Of a stretch of 64,000 nt of DNA, positions 34,985-45,705 are shown piece by piece (positions within the stretch are counted from its first letter, which is position 1; each line of letters begins with the position of its first letter). The position numbers were made by a program, and so were the translations under genes. The stretch covers positions 127,556,308 through 127,620,307 of the forward strand of contig NC_133397.1 of NCBI RefSeq assembly GCF_047511655.1, written 5' to 3'. The notes beneath the pieces are model-generated. The model worked only from the letters and a program-made list of their open reading frames with translations. It did not search any database and was not told the origin of the DNA. The DNA comes from Castor canadensis (lineage: Eukaryota > Chordata > Mammalia > Rodentia > Castoridae).

Positions 34985-35195
34985 AGGGTTTATAAATGCA
35001 TTTCAAAGCATGCTATCTTATTTAATCCTCAAAAAATTCTCTCACATCAGCATTAATGTTTTTCTCAATTCATAGATGAGAAAATGGAGGCCTGTCAAGA
35101 TTCAGTAATTTGCCATAGATAGCCCAACCACTAATGGTAGAACCTAGAAGCACAGCTAACCAGTCTGTTTTATTCCATCCCCAGAGCTAATTATA
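34985..35195 (-). repeat. MIR SINE
   Basis: Reverse MIR: 'CTTATTTAATCCTCAAAAAA', 'CATAGATGAGAAAATGGAGG', 'AGTAATTTGCCATAGATAGC', 'ACCTAGAAGCACAGCTAACC'. Near full length but diverged. Confidence 0.85.
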
Positions 35196-35265
35196 AGGAC
35201 AAGAAACTCCCTAATTCAGTTTTTTTTTTTTTATACCACGATACCTGTGTAGAAATTAGAAAATG

Positions 35266-35470
35266 AAGCCAGGTCCCAGAGGCTCGCACCTGTAATCCTA
35301 GCTATTCAGGAGGCAGAGATCAGGAGGAAGGAGGTTCGAAGCCAGCCCAGGTAAATAGTTCTCAAGACCCTATCTCAAAAAACCCATCACAGAAAAGGGC
35401 TGCTGGAGTGGCTCAAGTGGGCCTGCCTAACAAGCCTGAGGCCCTGAGTTCAAATGCTAGTTTCATTTCA
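35266..35470 (+). repeat. Composite B1-dID SINE
   Basis: 'GCCAGGTCCCAGAGGCTCGC', 'CAGGAGGCAGAGATCAGGAG', 'AGCCAGCCCAGGTAAATAG', then 'CTGGAGTGGCTCAAGTGGGC' and 'CCTGAGTTCAAATGCTAG'. Confidence 0.9.
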
Positions 35471-35545
35471 TTTTATTCAAATCACATGTTACAAGTAGTT
35501 TCCATTAAATGACTTTTTACTTGGCCTGGGGAAATTTTAATGACT

Positions 35546-35795
35546 AGGACACAATGGGAGGGGGGAGGATGTGGGGAGAGGGTTATGAGGGTGAATATGT
35601 GCAACTATTGTGTACACACGTATGAAAATGGAAAAATGAGACCTGTTGAAACTATTCCAGGAATGGGGGCAGGGGTAAAGGGAGAGTGATGGAGGGGGTG
35701 AATTCAACTCTGATATATTGGAAGAACATTTGTAAATATCAAAATGTACCACTGGTAGGACAATAATAAAAAATAAATAAAAATAAAATATATGA
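35546..35795 (+). mobile_element. L1 3' UTR end (family A)
   Basis: G-rich tract, 'CCTGTTGAAACTATTCCAGG', 'GAGAGTGATGGAGGGGGTGA', 'CAAAATGTACCACTGGTAGG' and an AATAAAAAATAAATAAAAAT tail. Reverse twin of 26570-26760. 5'-truncated. Confidence 0.75.
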
Positions 35796-37432
35796 GCAGG
35801 ACATTTTCAATATTATTTTTATGACATTCTTCACTGTGCCCAACTTTTGTTTCCTCATGCATGTCAATCTGTATTGAAAAACAGGAACCAAATAGCTAAC
35901 ATCCTGGAGGAAATTTACTGTATGAGTTCAATCTTAGTGAGCAAAGCATGAAGCCATGGAGTTTCTTTTAAGATTAAAAATTCCCTTATCCTGAGGCGAT
36001 AAGACTGGTGTAGGGTCATGTATGTGGCCAGTCCACTGTCAAGTAAGGGAAGCAAATCTCCCTGCGTGTTACATATGAGAGGTAACACAGTGACTTCTAT
36101 CCATGTGCAGAATGGAAGGGTGGAGTGGTGAGCAAAGTAACTTACAGTGGGGGGAGGGACCTTGTGAACCCAGCCTTAGCCTTGTGACCAAGTTCAACGC
36201 CATGTTGATAATTTGGAACTCGGATACAATGTTACACACTACCTCTGTGATGCTCATCCCAAGTCATCCCAAACCCATAACCCAAGTCTAACCACGAGAA
36301 AAGTGTCAGATAAATCCCAGTTAAGGGGTCTTCTACAGAACATCCGACCAGTACACGTCAAAACTGTCAAGATGATGAAAAGCAATCACAGCCAAGAGGA
36401 GACTTAAAAACAAACTTAGACACATTAGCAGACAGTGATTCACGAGTCAGGCATCACTAAACCATAGTTGGTTTGGACTCCATGGATGGCACACTTGGGG
36501 ATCCATAAAAGAGTCATGGAAGTGAGACAGAGAGGATGCTTGAATGGCTAAGGTGGAACAGTGGCCTCAGAGCCGCTAGTTAGAGACTAGCTGGGAGTTT
36601 CTGATTGATAAGGTTACTCTGAGTTGGGGTTTGCTTTCATAGGAACTCAGAATGCTGGGCCTGTTTCACACTAATAGCTACCTAATTTTTACAAAATCAG
36701 GATTAAATGCTATATATCTTGGATGAGACTCCATAGCAAGAAAGGATATCAGTTTAAAACAGAAACAGGGAAATCTGAGCATACTATGGACTTCAGTTAA
36801 TAGTGTGCGAATATTGGCTTACTAACTTTAACAGATATCTATTAAAGTCGTTGAGGAAACTGGATGTCAGGCATAGTGGAAATCTCTATCCTATCTTTAC
36901 AATATGGTTGTAACTCTTAAATTGTTCTAAGAAGTAAAGTTTATTCTTAAAATAATTCATTTATCATTTGGGCATTTCAATAGTTGATCAAGCCATGCCT
37001 GGCTCTCAGCTAACTCAAAATTTCAAAAGAAGCAGATAGCACAGGAGAAGCGGCAGCACCTGGGAGCCAGCTTTCTTGTTCAGAGAAAGCTGTCTCCAAC
37101 CTCAACCCGCCCCACAGCTTCCCTCCTCTCTCACTCACTGTCAAGTTCTGCAGACTCACAGTTTCTACTTCCCCTCTCATTCAGTCTTTATGCCACTGCT
37201 GTCATGTGTCTGCCTACGACGACTCGAAGTCCAAATCCAGAGGGCTCTTTTTGGGCTCCACTCAGTTAACCTGAAGATTTAAATATGGATAATCAATGAC
37301 TTTTTTCGATCACATACTTTCCTTACCTTAGTCTTCCTGCTTGCCTCTTAGCTTTGTCGCCTTTACTGATAAAGCACAATGCCCACATTCTACCATTTTT
37401 TAATTTTTGTCTTTTTAAAACTGATGGAACTT
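35796..37432. other. Intergenic DNA, nothing recognised
   Basis: AT-rich, without gene signature. Confidence 0.45.
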
Positions 37433-37530
37433 GGGCTAGTGGAGTGGCTCAAGCACTAAGAGCACCTGTCTAGTAAGTAAATGTTAAGCCCTGAGCCTGA
37501 GTTCAAATCCTACTCCTGCAAAAATAAATT
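37433..37530 (+). repeat. dID SINE
   Basis: 'GGAGTGGCTCAAGCACTAAG', 'CTGAGTTCAAATCCTACTCC' then an A-rich tail. It has an internal insertion between the two boxes. Confidence 0.85.
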
Positions 37531-38268
37531 TAAAAAACCTTGAAAATAAAAGTGATGGAACTTGAGCTTACTTGTCAGTAGAAGTATTATTTGAGTAACC
37601 CCTTTAGCTTTGCAAATGTAGGTTGAGTAAGCACCTTTCATTCTGGAATAAATTATTTTTATTGCTGTCATTTTGGCAATTAACTGTCTCTCTCTCTTGA
37701 TATGTAGAGATAGTCACTGGGGAGGAAGTGACTCAGTCCCTATAAGAAACTTAGTCTTCTTGGAGAGGAGACATCAAACCCCCAAACTAATCACCATGAT
37801 TCAAAGTTAGGAAGGGTTCCTCACAGAGTCTGGCCAAAGTCTGCCACAGAGAATAGACCAGAATTCCAAGAATAGAACCAGTCAAGGACAGTAAGAACTA
37901 TCCACACAAGGACATCAGAATTCATTCAGGTGGAGAGCTGAGAACACTGTTTTCAGCACAGGCTGACAAAATTTCCTCCAGACCCAACCATCTTGCCATG
38001 GTTATTGTACACTGGCGGAAAAAGTCACCGAGAATAAGTGTGAATTCAAAGTGGGAATATTCCTAATGCCAGTCTGTGGCACCTCTGTGGTGAACACAGC
38101 CATCTGACGGGACCAGTCCACATGATCCGTCTTCACTGGTGATACTCTGTAGAGGCCAAAAACAAAGGGAATGGACTCCTTAGACTCTTGGAAGAAGGTT
38201 GACAATTATCTCTCCCCTTGAGTTGAATCAATACTGGACACACTTGGAAATTTTTGAGGAAGAAAGAA
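37531..38268. other. Intergenic DNA, nothing recognised
   Basis: No gene or named repeat supported. Confidence 0.45.
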
Positions 38269-38840
38269 TGTTAGTTAGGTTTTCATTACTATGACAAAAT
38301 ACCTTCAATAAACAACTTAAAGGAGGAAAGATTTGTTTTGGATCATGGTTTCCTAGGTTTCAGTCCATGGCCTGCTGGCTCCGTGGCTTTTAGGCTTGTG
38401 GCAAGGAGAACCATCATGGCGGAAGGGCATGGAGGAGGAGAGCTGCTCACCTCTTGGCAGCAGGAAAGGAAAGGGGAGTGTGGGAGGGAGGAAAAGAGAG
38501 AGAAGAAGGAGGAGGAGGAGGAGGAGGAGGAGGAGAAGAGGAGGAGGAGGAGGAGGAGAGGAGGAGGAAGAGGAGGAGGGGGAGAAGAAGAGGAGGAGGA
38601 GAAGAGGAGGAGGAGAGGAGGAGGAGGAAAAGGAAGAGGAGGAAGAAGAGGAAGAGGAAGAGGAGGCGATATAGCCTTCAAAGCCACACTCCCAGTGACC
38701 TAATTCCTCTAACCAGGCCAGAACCCCTCATAGCCCTTTCAGCTGTGAACACACCAAAGGACTGATCCAATGATGAAGTCAGTGTCCTCATGAGCCAATC
38801 GCCTTTCTATATTTAGCGCCACCAGCTGGGGACCTATCCT
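38269..38840 (-). mobile_element. MaLR LTR fossil with expanded GGA repeat
   Basis: Reverse MaLR landmarks: 'TTTTCATTACTATGACAAAA', 'AACCATCATGGCGGAAGGGC', and after the repeat 'AGTGACCTAATTCCTCTAAC' and 'CACACCAAAGGACTGATCCA'. The purine tract that MaLR LTRs carry here has grown to a GGA microsatellite (about 38500-38667). Old element, later repeat expansion. Confidence 0.75.
38500..38667. repeat. (GGA)n microsatellite
   Basis: About 165 bases of GAGGAG and GAGGAA units, almost pure purine on plus. Three plus frames read as poly Glu/Arg/Gly and one minus frame as poly Ser/Pro; these are not genes. Confidence 0.97.
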
Positions 38841-40697
38841 TCAACACATGAGCATTTGGAAGGACATTGCACATTTGCAGAAATGTGTGAAAGGACTTTG
38901 GTAATACAGCAAGCATGGAGTCAAGTGACTCACTAAACAGAAGGGTGCACCCTAAATCTTCGAAGACTGCACCCATCCCACAAGCTCTGCTGACTCTGCC
39001 TGACCCTTCCTGCTGCTGTGTTGAGGACTTAGTCTTCTTCCAGGTGAGTCCCTCCAGACTGTGGCTTCATTATCTCTACATGCCTATGTCTGCAGCACAG
39101 GATCCGAGCCCCCCATCTACCTTCTCCACCTGCTTTCCACTTCCATTTGGATTATCAGAGGGCCCCAAACTTAGCCTCTCTGAAAATGCTTATGTCCCCA
39201 AAGTGTACCACACAGCCACAGAAAACCTACTTCCTCTCACCTTGATAGTCACTAATCTAGACGTGCCTTCTGTCAGCTGTCACACCTACCCTGGTCTCAC
39301 TCACCACTGTCTACTGGTCCAGACCCTCCTGATTTCCTGTTGAGATTGAGAAAATGGTGTCCTGACTTCTCACAGTCCCCCAAGTGTGCTTTTTCCTCTG
39401 TTGAAAAATGCTTCCCAGCTCTGCATCTGGCTCCCTCCACTTCCCCTCCTGTGGTGTCTGGTCATGGGCTCTGGGAGCTCCATGTGTCACTGGACCTCCT
39501 GGCCTAGTTTACCTCCTGGTGAGACGACTGGCCCTGAGCAGGAGCTCTGTCCCTTTCCCCACAGCAGCTCTGCAGTCTCACCCCATGCCTGGTGGTCAAG
39601 AATCTAAGTTCCCTCCTTCCTCAGTCTCTCCCCAGTCTGCCTGCCACAGTCCACTTTCCTTGTGTGATTTCAAAATAAATCTCATTTCTTTGCAGCCTCA
39701 GTCTCTTCATTTGTCTTCCCCAAAAGCCTTCCTCACATAGGATTCCATGTTGCACTGCTCTGGGGAGAAAATGGAAGGAAAGCTAGTGACATTTTTCTTC
39801 AGTGGTTTTCAGATGTTTCTGTTGATATTCTATGCTGGGTTTGAGCACTAACTTTCATTGGTCTTGTTTCAGTAAGAAGTAAGTTGTCAAAAAAATCAAA
39901 CTTTACTAAGTCAATATTTAACTTAGACTTACGAAATAAAATTCCATGCACCCTCTGAAGTTTGGTCAGCCTGCAAAACAATTGGAGGTCACAGGGATCC
40001 TTGACAATGAGCCTCGTGCAGGAATAATCTGTGGTGTAAAGCATGCTGGGAATTCTAAGCCCTGTGCTGGCTCTTACCCTTCTCAGCAGAGATCAGTACA
40101 CGCCAGTGACCTCGAACACACGATAAGCAAAGGGCACCAGCCTGGAAGGGAGAGAACGGACTTCAGTTTCAGTTGAAGTTCTCTCAATGCTTGCTGAAGA
40201 GTAAGAAGAAACTCCCACAAATTCAACGGACGCTGCAAAGTATTCATGCCTATGAATACAAACATATTTGGTACAGGAAGTTCTATTTGATTGAAACTAC
40301 AGGATGTTTATTTTGTACGTGTTTATTTAAACCATTTTGTCTAGATATTGTTTAAAATATGAACTGTTCAGCATTCTATAGAAAAACTCATCAGTCTCAT
40401 ACAAATTATCCCACTACAATATTTAGAGTGATGGGTCTTATTAGGCAGACTTATCAGACAACTCCAAACACACCAGAAAGCCTCGTTCTTCTACAGGATC
40501 ATAATTAGGTAATCATTACTTATCTTTAAATTATCAAAGACCCCGTGTTATTTACCCACGGTTAAATAATATTTTAAAACACCAACTTGGAAATAATCTG
40601 TCCTGGAGGACAGGAGGTTACTAAGTAGAGTGTGAGCAAGGGTTTCAAATGCCTTCTAGGGCAAAATTTTATACCTAGTATTCTAAAGATGGGAATG
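38841..40697. other. Intergenic DNA, partly pyrimidine-rich, no gene
   Basis: 39000-39740 is pyrimidine-rich, with an AATAAATCTCATTTC phrase near 39675 that would suit an LTR end, but I cannot assign a family. No gene recognised. Confidence 0.4.
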
Positions 40698-40790
40698 GAG
40701 CTGGAGGAGTGAGCGAAGTGGTAGAGCACCTGCCCAGCAAGCACAAAACCCTGAGTTCAAACCCCGTATCGGCAAAAGAAAAAAGAAAGG
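40698..40790 (+). repeat. dID SINE
   Basis: 'GAAGTGGTAGAGCACCTGCC', 'CCTGAGTTCAAACCCCGTAT' and an AAAGAAAAAAG tail. Confidence 0.9.
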
Positions 40791-43174
40791 ATTGTCACTG
40801 GGTCTCGTTTGGGGCAATGGATCTGAGAAGGACCCAACAGAGGATCTTGCTCATTGCTGTTCATCTAAACTCATGTTTTTTCAGTCAAGTTACTATTAAA
40901 ATAACCACTGAGAATGCATTCAGTCACACATTATTTATTTTTCCAGTCTAAGGTATTTTGTTATAGTTTCCTGAATAGACTAAGATGCTGCATATGTAAT
41001 CCAATTAAGTAGACCATAATCACATTTCTTTCTCTTTTATTTCAGTGAGCAGTTTTTCTTTCTATGAGGAGAGTAAAATTAGCCTTAATGAATATTTTAG
41101 TAAGCTTATAATTTAGCAATTAATACCACAAATTTGCACACACGTGAACATACCACAATCAGACGTTCAGAGAAGATTTTGACCTTCTCTCCCTCTCTCC
41201 CTTCAAACCTGCTTCTTCCTTGGCCTTCCTCATTTTAGGATACAGGAATACCGTCTTCCCAATCACTCAAGCCAGAATCACAGAAAACCGCCATTTGTCT
41301 GGCTTTCCTCTTCACCTAACCAACCAACAGTCCATCAATGTCTGCTGTGAACTCCACCCTCCAGCACCATGAATCCATCCGTTCCCCCCACTCTCCTGTC
41401 CCACTTGCATCTGAACCAACATTTCACAAACTGTGAACTGTAACCACTGATGAACTGTGATGCCGCCCAGTTTGGTGGGCCCCAACCACCGTTCTTTCTT
41501 GTACAGTGAAGACACTATAAGATCCTGGGTGCACTGCTCACAGCAAGGGCGTTGTCTCATGACATTCTGTTCACATGCGTGTGACATGCATGTGTTTATG
41601 AACTGACGCACCACATGCAATGTGTCTCTTCCTATGGATTGTGGTAAAAAAAAGTCCTTGAAAGTCTAGATCTAAACCCTGTTATTTCTCACCTGGACTG
41701 CTGAAGACCTGGGACCCATATTCTAAGCCTGGCAAGAAGACAAACGCGACAGGGTCGTTTCTCACCTTACAGCCACACCTCCCATCCGCTGGGACGGTGC
41801 TGAAAGGCGGCGTTGGCCGAGGAGCACCGACCCTCACTTTGGAATCATCTACAGGCAGGAAACGAATGATCCCAAAACCTGCTTTCCCTAGAAATGGAAG
41901 TGAAACTGGAGTTTTGGACCCAAGTCCCAAACTCCTGGGATTCCACATATAGGTCCTGCCACCACCCCCTAAAGAGACCTGGTAAGGCAGCGAGAGGAGG
42001 TTTATCACAAGGCTTAGGACAGCCCTGGGAAGAGGCAGAGGGTGCACTCAGCCCATCCTCAGCCGTCTTCGGGGAACAGACATGAGCTGTAGGTTTAAAT
42101 AGACAAAGACTTAGGGCAGGGTACAAGATATGCATAAACAGTCCCGTCACAGGTGTGGCCTGGTTGACCATTATCTCAGTCCTCCTTCTGGGAGAGGTTC
42201 CTGAGTTGTTATCTGGAGCCAGGCAGGTGGTCCCTCCTGAGGAGGCTCTGCTGTTGGGGTTAGTTTCCATCCCTTGTCACGAAGTTATTACCATCTGTCT
42301 TTCCTGGACTTCAAGGTGTTTGCAAAGTGACTGCAAAGAGAATGGCTCAGAGCAAAGACAGACACAAAATGAAGGACAGATTCCCTTCATGCTTTTTCCC
42401 TGCTTTTAGTGAATTCTTGGGTCTGAGTAAGGAGTCCATACTTTGCAGAAAAGGAGTTTGAGTATCACTTACAGAAGGAGCAAAGTGACAGTGGGGAAAA
42501 TGTGACCAGGACCACAAAAGGGAAAAACTTTTGGCTGCAGCCAGCTTGCATGCTGGCCAGTTCACTCTGTTAATTAAGCTGACATTTGCCCTCTCTGTCT
42601 ACACGCTGGAGAGCCCAAGGTCAGCTCCCTTTGCTCTTCACTGAGACCGGGCAGTCTTCTACCCCATCTGTCTCTGACCACCTGTCAGCCAAGACCCAGC
42701 TTCAGAGATGTGACCCCTGGACACCTGCAGAGCCAAGGCCAGCACCCACTCTGGGACACACATTTGGTCACGTAGCCAAGCTGAGCCCTTTAAAGAGCGG
42801 ACATTTTCTCCCAGAAGTGGACAACCGAGCTTTGAGAGGCTGACTCTGTCCTCCTCTTTGTCTGATGAATAATAAACCTTAGTTCCTTTTCCTGTGAACT
42901 GTCATTGAGGCCAGGGAATGGGTACCACTGCCATGCTCATTGCTAACCAAGCTCCAATCACACTGGCCTTGTCACCGAACACCCAGTGTCCCTACCCCCA
43001 AGTCTCTGCACTTGCATTTCTTCAACGCAACGGTCTCCACAAAACTTGTAACTTCCTGCCCGCAAAGCACCTGTCTAAAACGTCCCCAGTCTCCATCCCC
43101 ATGTTTCTTTCATATCCCCTACGCCTATCCCAAGCTACCTTCATTTGCTGCCTGACTCCATTTCCTGGAGCGCA
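40791..43174. other. Intergenic DNA with possible LTR fossils, no gene
   Basis: 41690-42090 (minus sense) and 42540-42920 (plus sense, AATAATAAACCTTAG near its end) have composition and end signals that would suit ERV LTRs. Neither is assigned to a family, so they are flagged only. Confidence 0.35.
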
Positions 43175-43280
43175 GTTCTAAGAAGGCAGGGCCTTGTCCC
43201 CATCCTTCCCTGACGTGTTTCAGAGTCTAACATAGGACTTGGCGCACAGTGGGGAGATGCTTTGTTTGAGGACTCAGTAT
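43175..43280 (+). mobile_element. L2 3' end relic
   Basis: 'AGAAGGCAGGGCCTTGTCCC', 'CATAGGACTTGGCGCACAGT', 'GATGCTTTGTTTGAGGA' follow the LINE-2 3' end. Confidence 0.65.
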
Positions 43281-43459
43281 GAAACATAAGCCAGATCTGG
43301 GCACTCTTAGAAAACTGTTAGCCATGAGTGACTGGATAAGGCAGGGACATTATATTATTTTAATTAATTAATATTAAAAGGGCCAGACTCAGACATTAAA
43401 ACAAGAAAGCCAAAGCCAAGCAGCCAGAGCAACTAGCCACCCCTCTCATTTCTTTTTAC

Positions 43460-43680
43460 CATTTTTTTTTGATGGGGCTGAAGTTTGAACTCAGGGCTTC
43501 TCGCTTACAAAGCAGGCGCTCTGCCACTTGAGCCACACCTCCAGTCCATTTTCCTCTGGTTATTTTGGAGATGGGGTCTCGAGAACTATTTGTCCAGACT
43601 GGCCTTGAACTGAAATTCTCCCAATCTCAGCCTCCCAAGTAGCTAGGATTACAGGCATGAGCCTCTGGTGCCTGACCCCA
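43460..43680 (-). repeat. Composite B1-dID SINE
   Basis: T run, reverse dID ('GAAGTTTGAACTCAGGGCTT', 'CTGCCACTTGAGCCACACCT'), then reverse B1 ('CCAGACTGGCCTTGAAC', 'AAGTAGCTAGGATTACAGGC'). A well-kept copy. Confidence 0.93.
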
Positions 43681-44105
43681 TCTCCTTTTAGGTGCTAAGT
43701 TACAAGAACAGGGACACTTAATGGGGCTGTCTGCATCTCCCTTCTCTTTGAGATGTTAACCAGCAGAAAGGCTCCTTGGATGGGCGAAGGGACAAAAACA
43801 ATGAAAGGCACTCTGGCCAAGGGAAGTCCCTGAGCTTTGGGTGGGTCTGGCTGGCATCCCTCCATTTTAGCCACCCACATCCATTTTGTTAATGATGAGA
43901 GGTTGCCAGACAGGATCCCAAGTCTTCCAACTGGGAAAGCTTAAGACTAATCGATGAGGACTGCCATTTTGAGTCTTTACTCCCATTTCCTGCATAGGAA
44001 AGAGGAAATGTTTCTACTCTTCTCCCATTCTGCTCCACTTTTATGCTGTCGTACTAAATTCCTTTCCTAATAAGCTTTACTCTCCCATTTTCATTATTTT
44101 TGTGT
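43681..44105. other. Intergenic DNA, nothing recognised
   Basis: No gene or named repeat. The end ('CCTAATAAGCTTTACTC') resembles an LTR-type poly(A) region but is not enough to call. Confidence 0.4.
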
Positions 44106-44705
44106 CTTGCCACAAAAACAGACATTTACTGTCTCACAGCTCTGGGGATTAAGAAGCCCATGAGAAGCACAGCAGCAGCTCTGGTGAAGGTGGACTTCCT
44201 CATAGATAGTGTCTTGTCACTGTACCTCACATGGTTCAAGGGAAAAAGGATCTTTCTGAGGTCTTCTTTTTGGCATTACTGAGGTTGGAGCTCAGGCCTT
44301 CATGCTTGTTAGGCAGGCACTCTGCTGCTTGACCACACCTCCAGCCCTTTTTGCTGTGGTTATTTTAGAGATGGGGGTCTCGCTTTTTGCCCAAGCCAGC
44401 CTGGACCACCACTCTCCTATTTTAAGCTTCCTGCCATTGCTGGGGTGACAGTTGCAAACCACTATGCCCAGCCTCTTTCCCTTGAGATTGGGATCTCATG
44501 AAGTTTTTCCCAGGACTGGCCTTGAACCATGATCAGCCTAATCTCAGCCCCCCAAAGAGCTAGGATTACAGGTGTGAGCCACAAGCACCCATCTGAGGAC
44601 TCCTTTTTACGGGCACTAATGCCATTCATGAGGGCCCCATCCTCATGACCTGGTGACCTCCCAAAAGCTCTGTCTCCTGGATACTACTCCTACCAACATG
44701 CTTTG
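44106..44705 (-). mobile_element. MaLR LTR fossil, split by a SINE
   Basis: Reverse MaLR order: 'ACAGACATTTACTGTCTCAC', 'GGAAAAAGGATCTTTCTGAG', then after the SINE 'ATGAGGGCCCCATCCTCATG' and 'CTGGTGACCTCCCAAAAGCT'. The composite SINE at about 44268-44596 landed in the middle. Old. Confidence 0.75.
44268..44596 (-). repeat. dID + two B1-like monomers inside MaLR LTR
   Basis: Reverse dID ('GGAGCTCAGGCCTTCATGCT'), first monomer ('TATTTTAGAGATGGGGGTCT'), second monomer ('AGAGCTAGGATTACAGGTGT', 'GAGCCACAAGCACCCATCTG'). Confidence 0.88.
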
Positions 44706-45595
44706 TCTGAGCCTGGGGTCATTGTCTTGCAATTTCAAGGAATAGAAGTCACAGACAATGGGGTGAGCATGAGAACAGAGGTTTAGTAAGGAGAGAGGAA
44801 AAGAGAAGAAAAGCCCTGTTCAGGAGGGGTCCGAAAGACTGAGCCAGAGAAGCAGAGAAGAGGCAGGGTCTGAGGTTTTTGTCCATTTCCTCCAGGACAT
44901 TGCTCCTGTGCTATGCTAATTAGGTGTGTTGAAATCAGCATCCTGGTTGGCTGTGCCTGCACTGTTCTGATCCGTCATGCCTTAGTCACTTAGTGTCCTC
45001 ATTCTGGTCCATCCTGCTTTTCCTTCTTTCCACTCTTTAACGTCACAGGGAGGTCATAGTGGAGGTTTCCAAGGGCCCTTTTGTCCTAGATAGACTAACT
45101 CAGCTAACTGCCTAGCCTACTTGCTCACTGTTACCTTGGCTTAGGACTCCAATAAATGAACTTGGGTGTATAGACATTCAGTCCACTGCAACCTCCACTC
45201 CTTTCCAGACTCCAGTCTCCCTGGGGTCAAGGACCCTGGGATTTAGTTTACTGCTGTCACCTTGGCTCTCCAAGGCACCCAGGACAGAGGATTAAAATTG
45301 TTTAAGTGAATGGTTGATCTTGCACTTGTAGTGGCTCCACGGCACAAGGGTGAATCATTTTCCAGATTCCGTAGGTTGGGTTCAAAACAGAAAGTGTAAG
45401 CTTTGGGTTTGATCCAGCATAATGATATTTAAGAGTTGAAGCTATTGATGAAAAAGCCATCAAAACAAACAAATGCCAAAACAAAACAAAACGAGTAGGG
45501 AGAGTGGACTCCCTTGTCTCATTCTGACCTTTGAGGAAATGGCTTTAGTCCTTCCCTATTTAAGTTATAAAAGTTTTTATTTTAGAGTATTTATT
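44706..45595. other. Intergenic DNA, nothing recognised
   Basis: Contains a purine-rich patch (44780-44870) and no gene. Confidence 0.4.
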
Positions 45596-45705
45596 TATTT
45601 TTTGGTGGCCCTGGGGTTTGAACTCAGGGCCTTACACTCAGTGAGGTAGAGGTAGAGCTAGGCAGGCGCTCTACCTGTTGAGCCACTCTGCCAGCCCTGG
45701 AGTAT
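45596..45705 (-). repeat. dID SINE with internal duplication
   Basis: 'CTGGGGTTTGAACTCAGGGC' and 'GGCGCTCTACCTGTTGAGCC', with a short internal repeat (GAGGTAGAGGTAGAGCTAG) between the boxes. Confidence 0.88.

Noticed and set aside
38338-38765. Open frames rich in Glu, Arg, Gly or Ser, Pro
   Set aside because: They are translations of the GGA microsatellite within a MaLR LTR.
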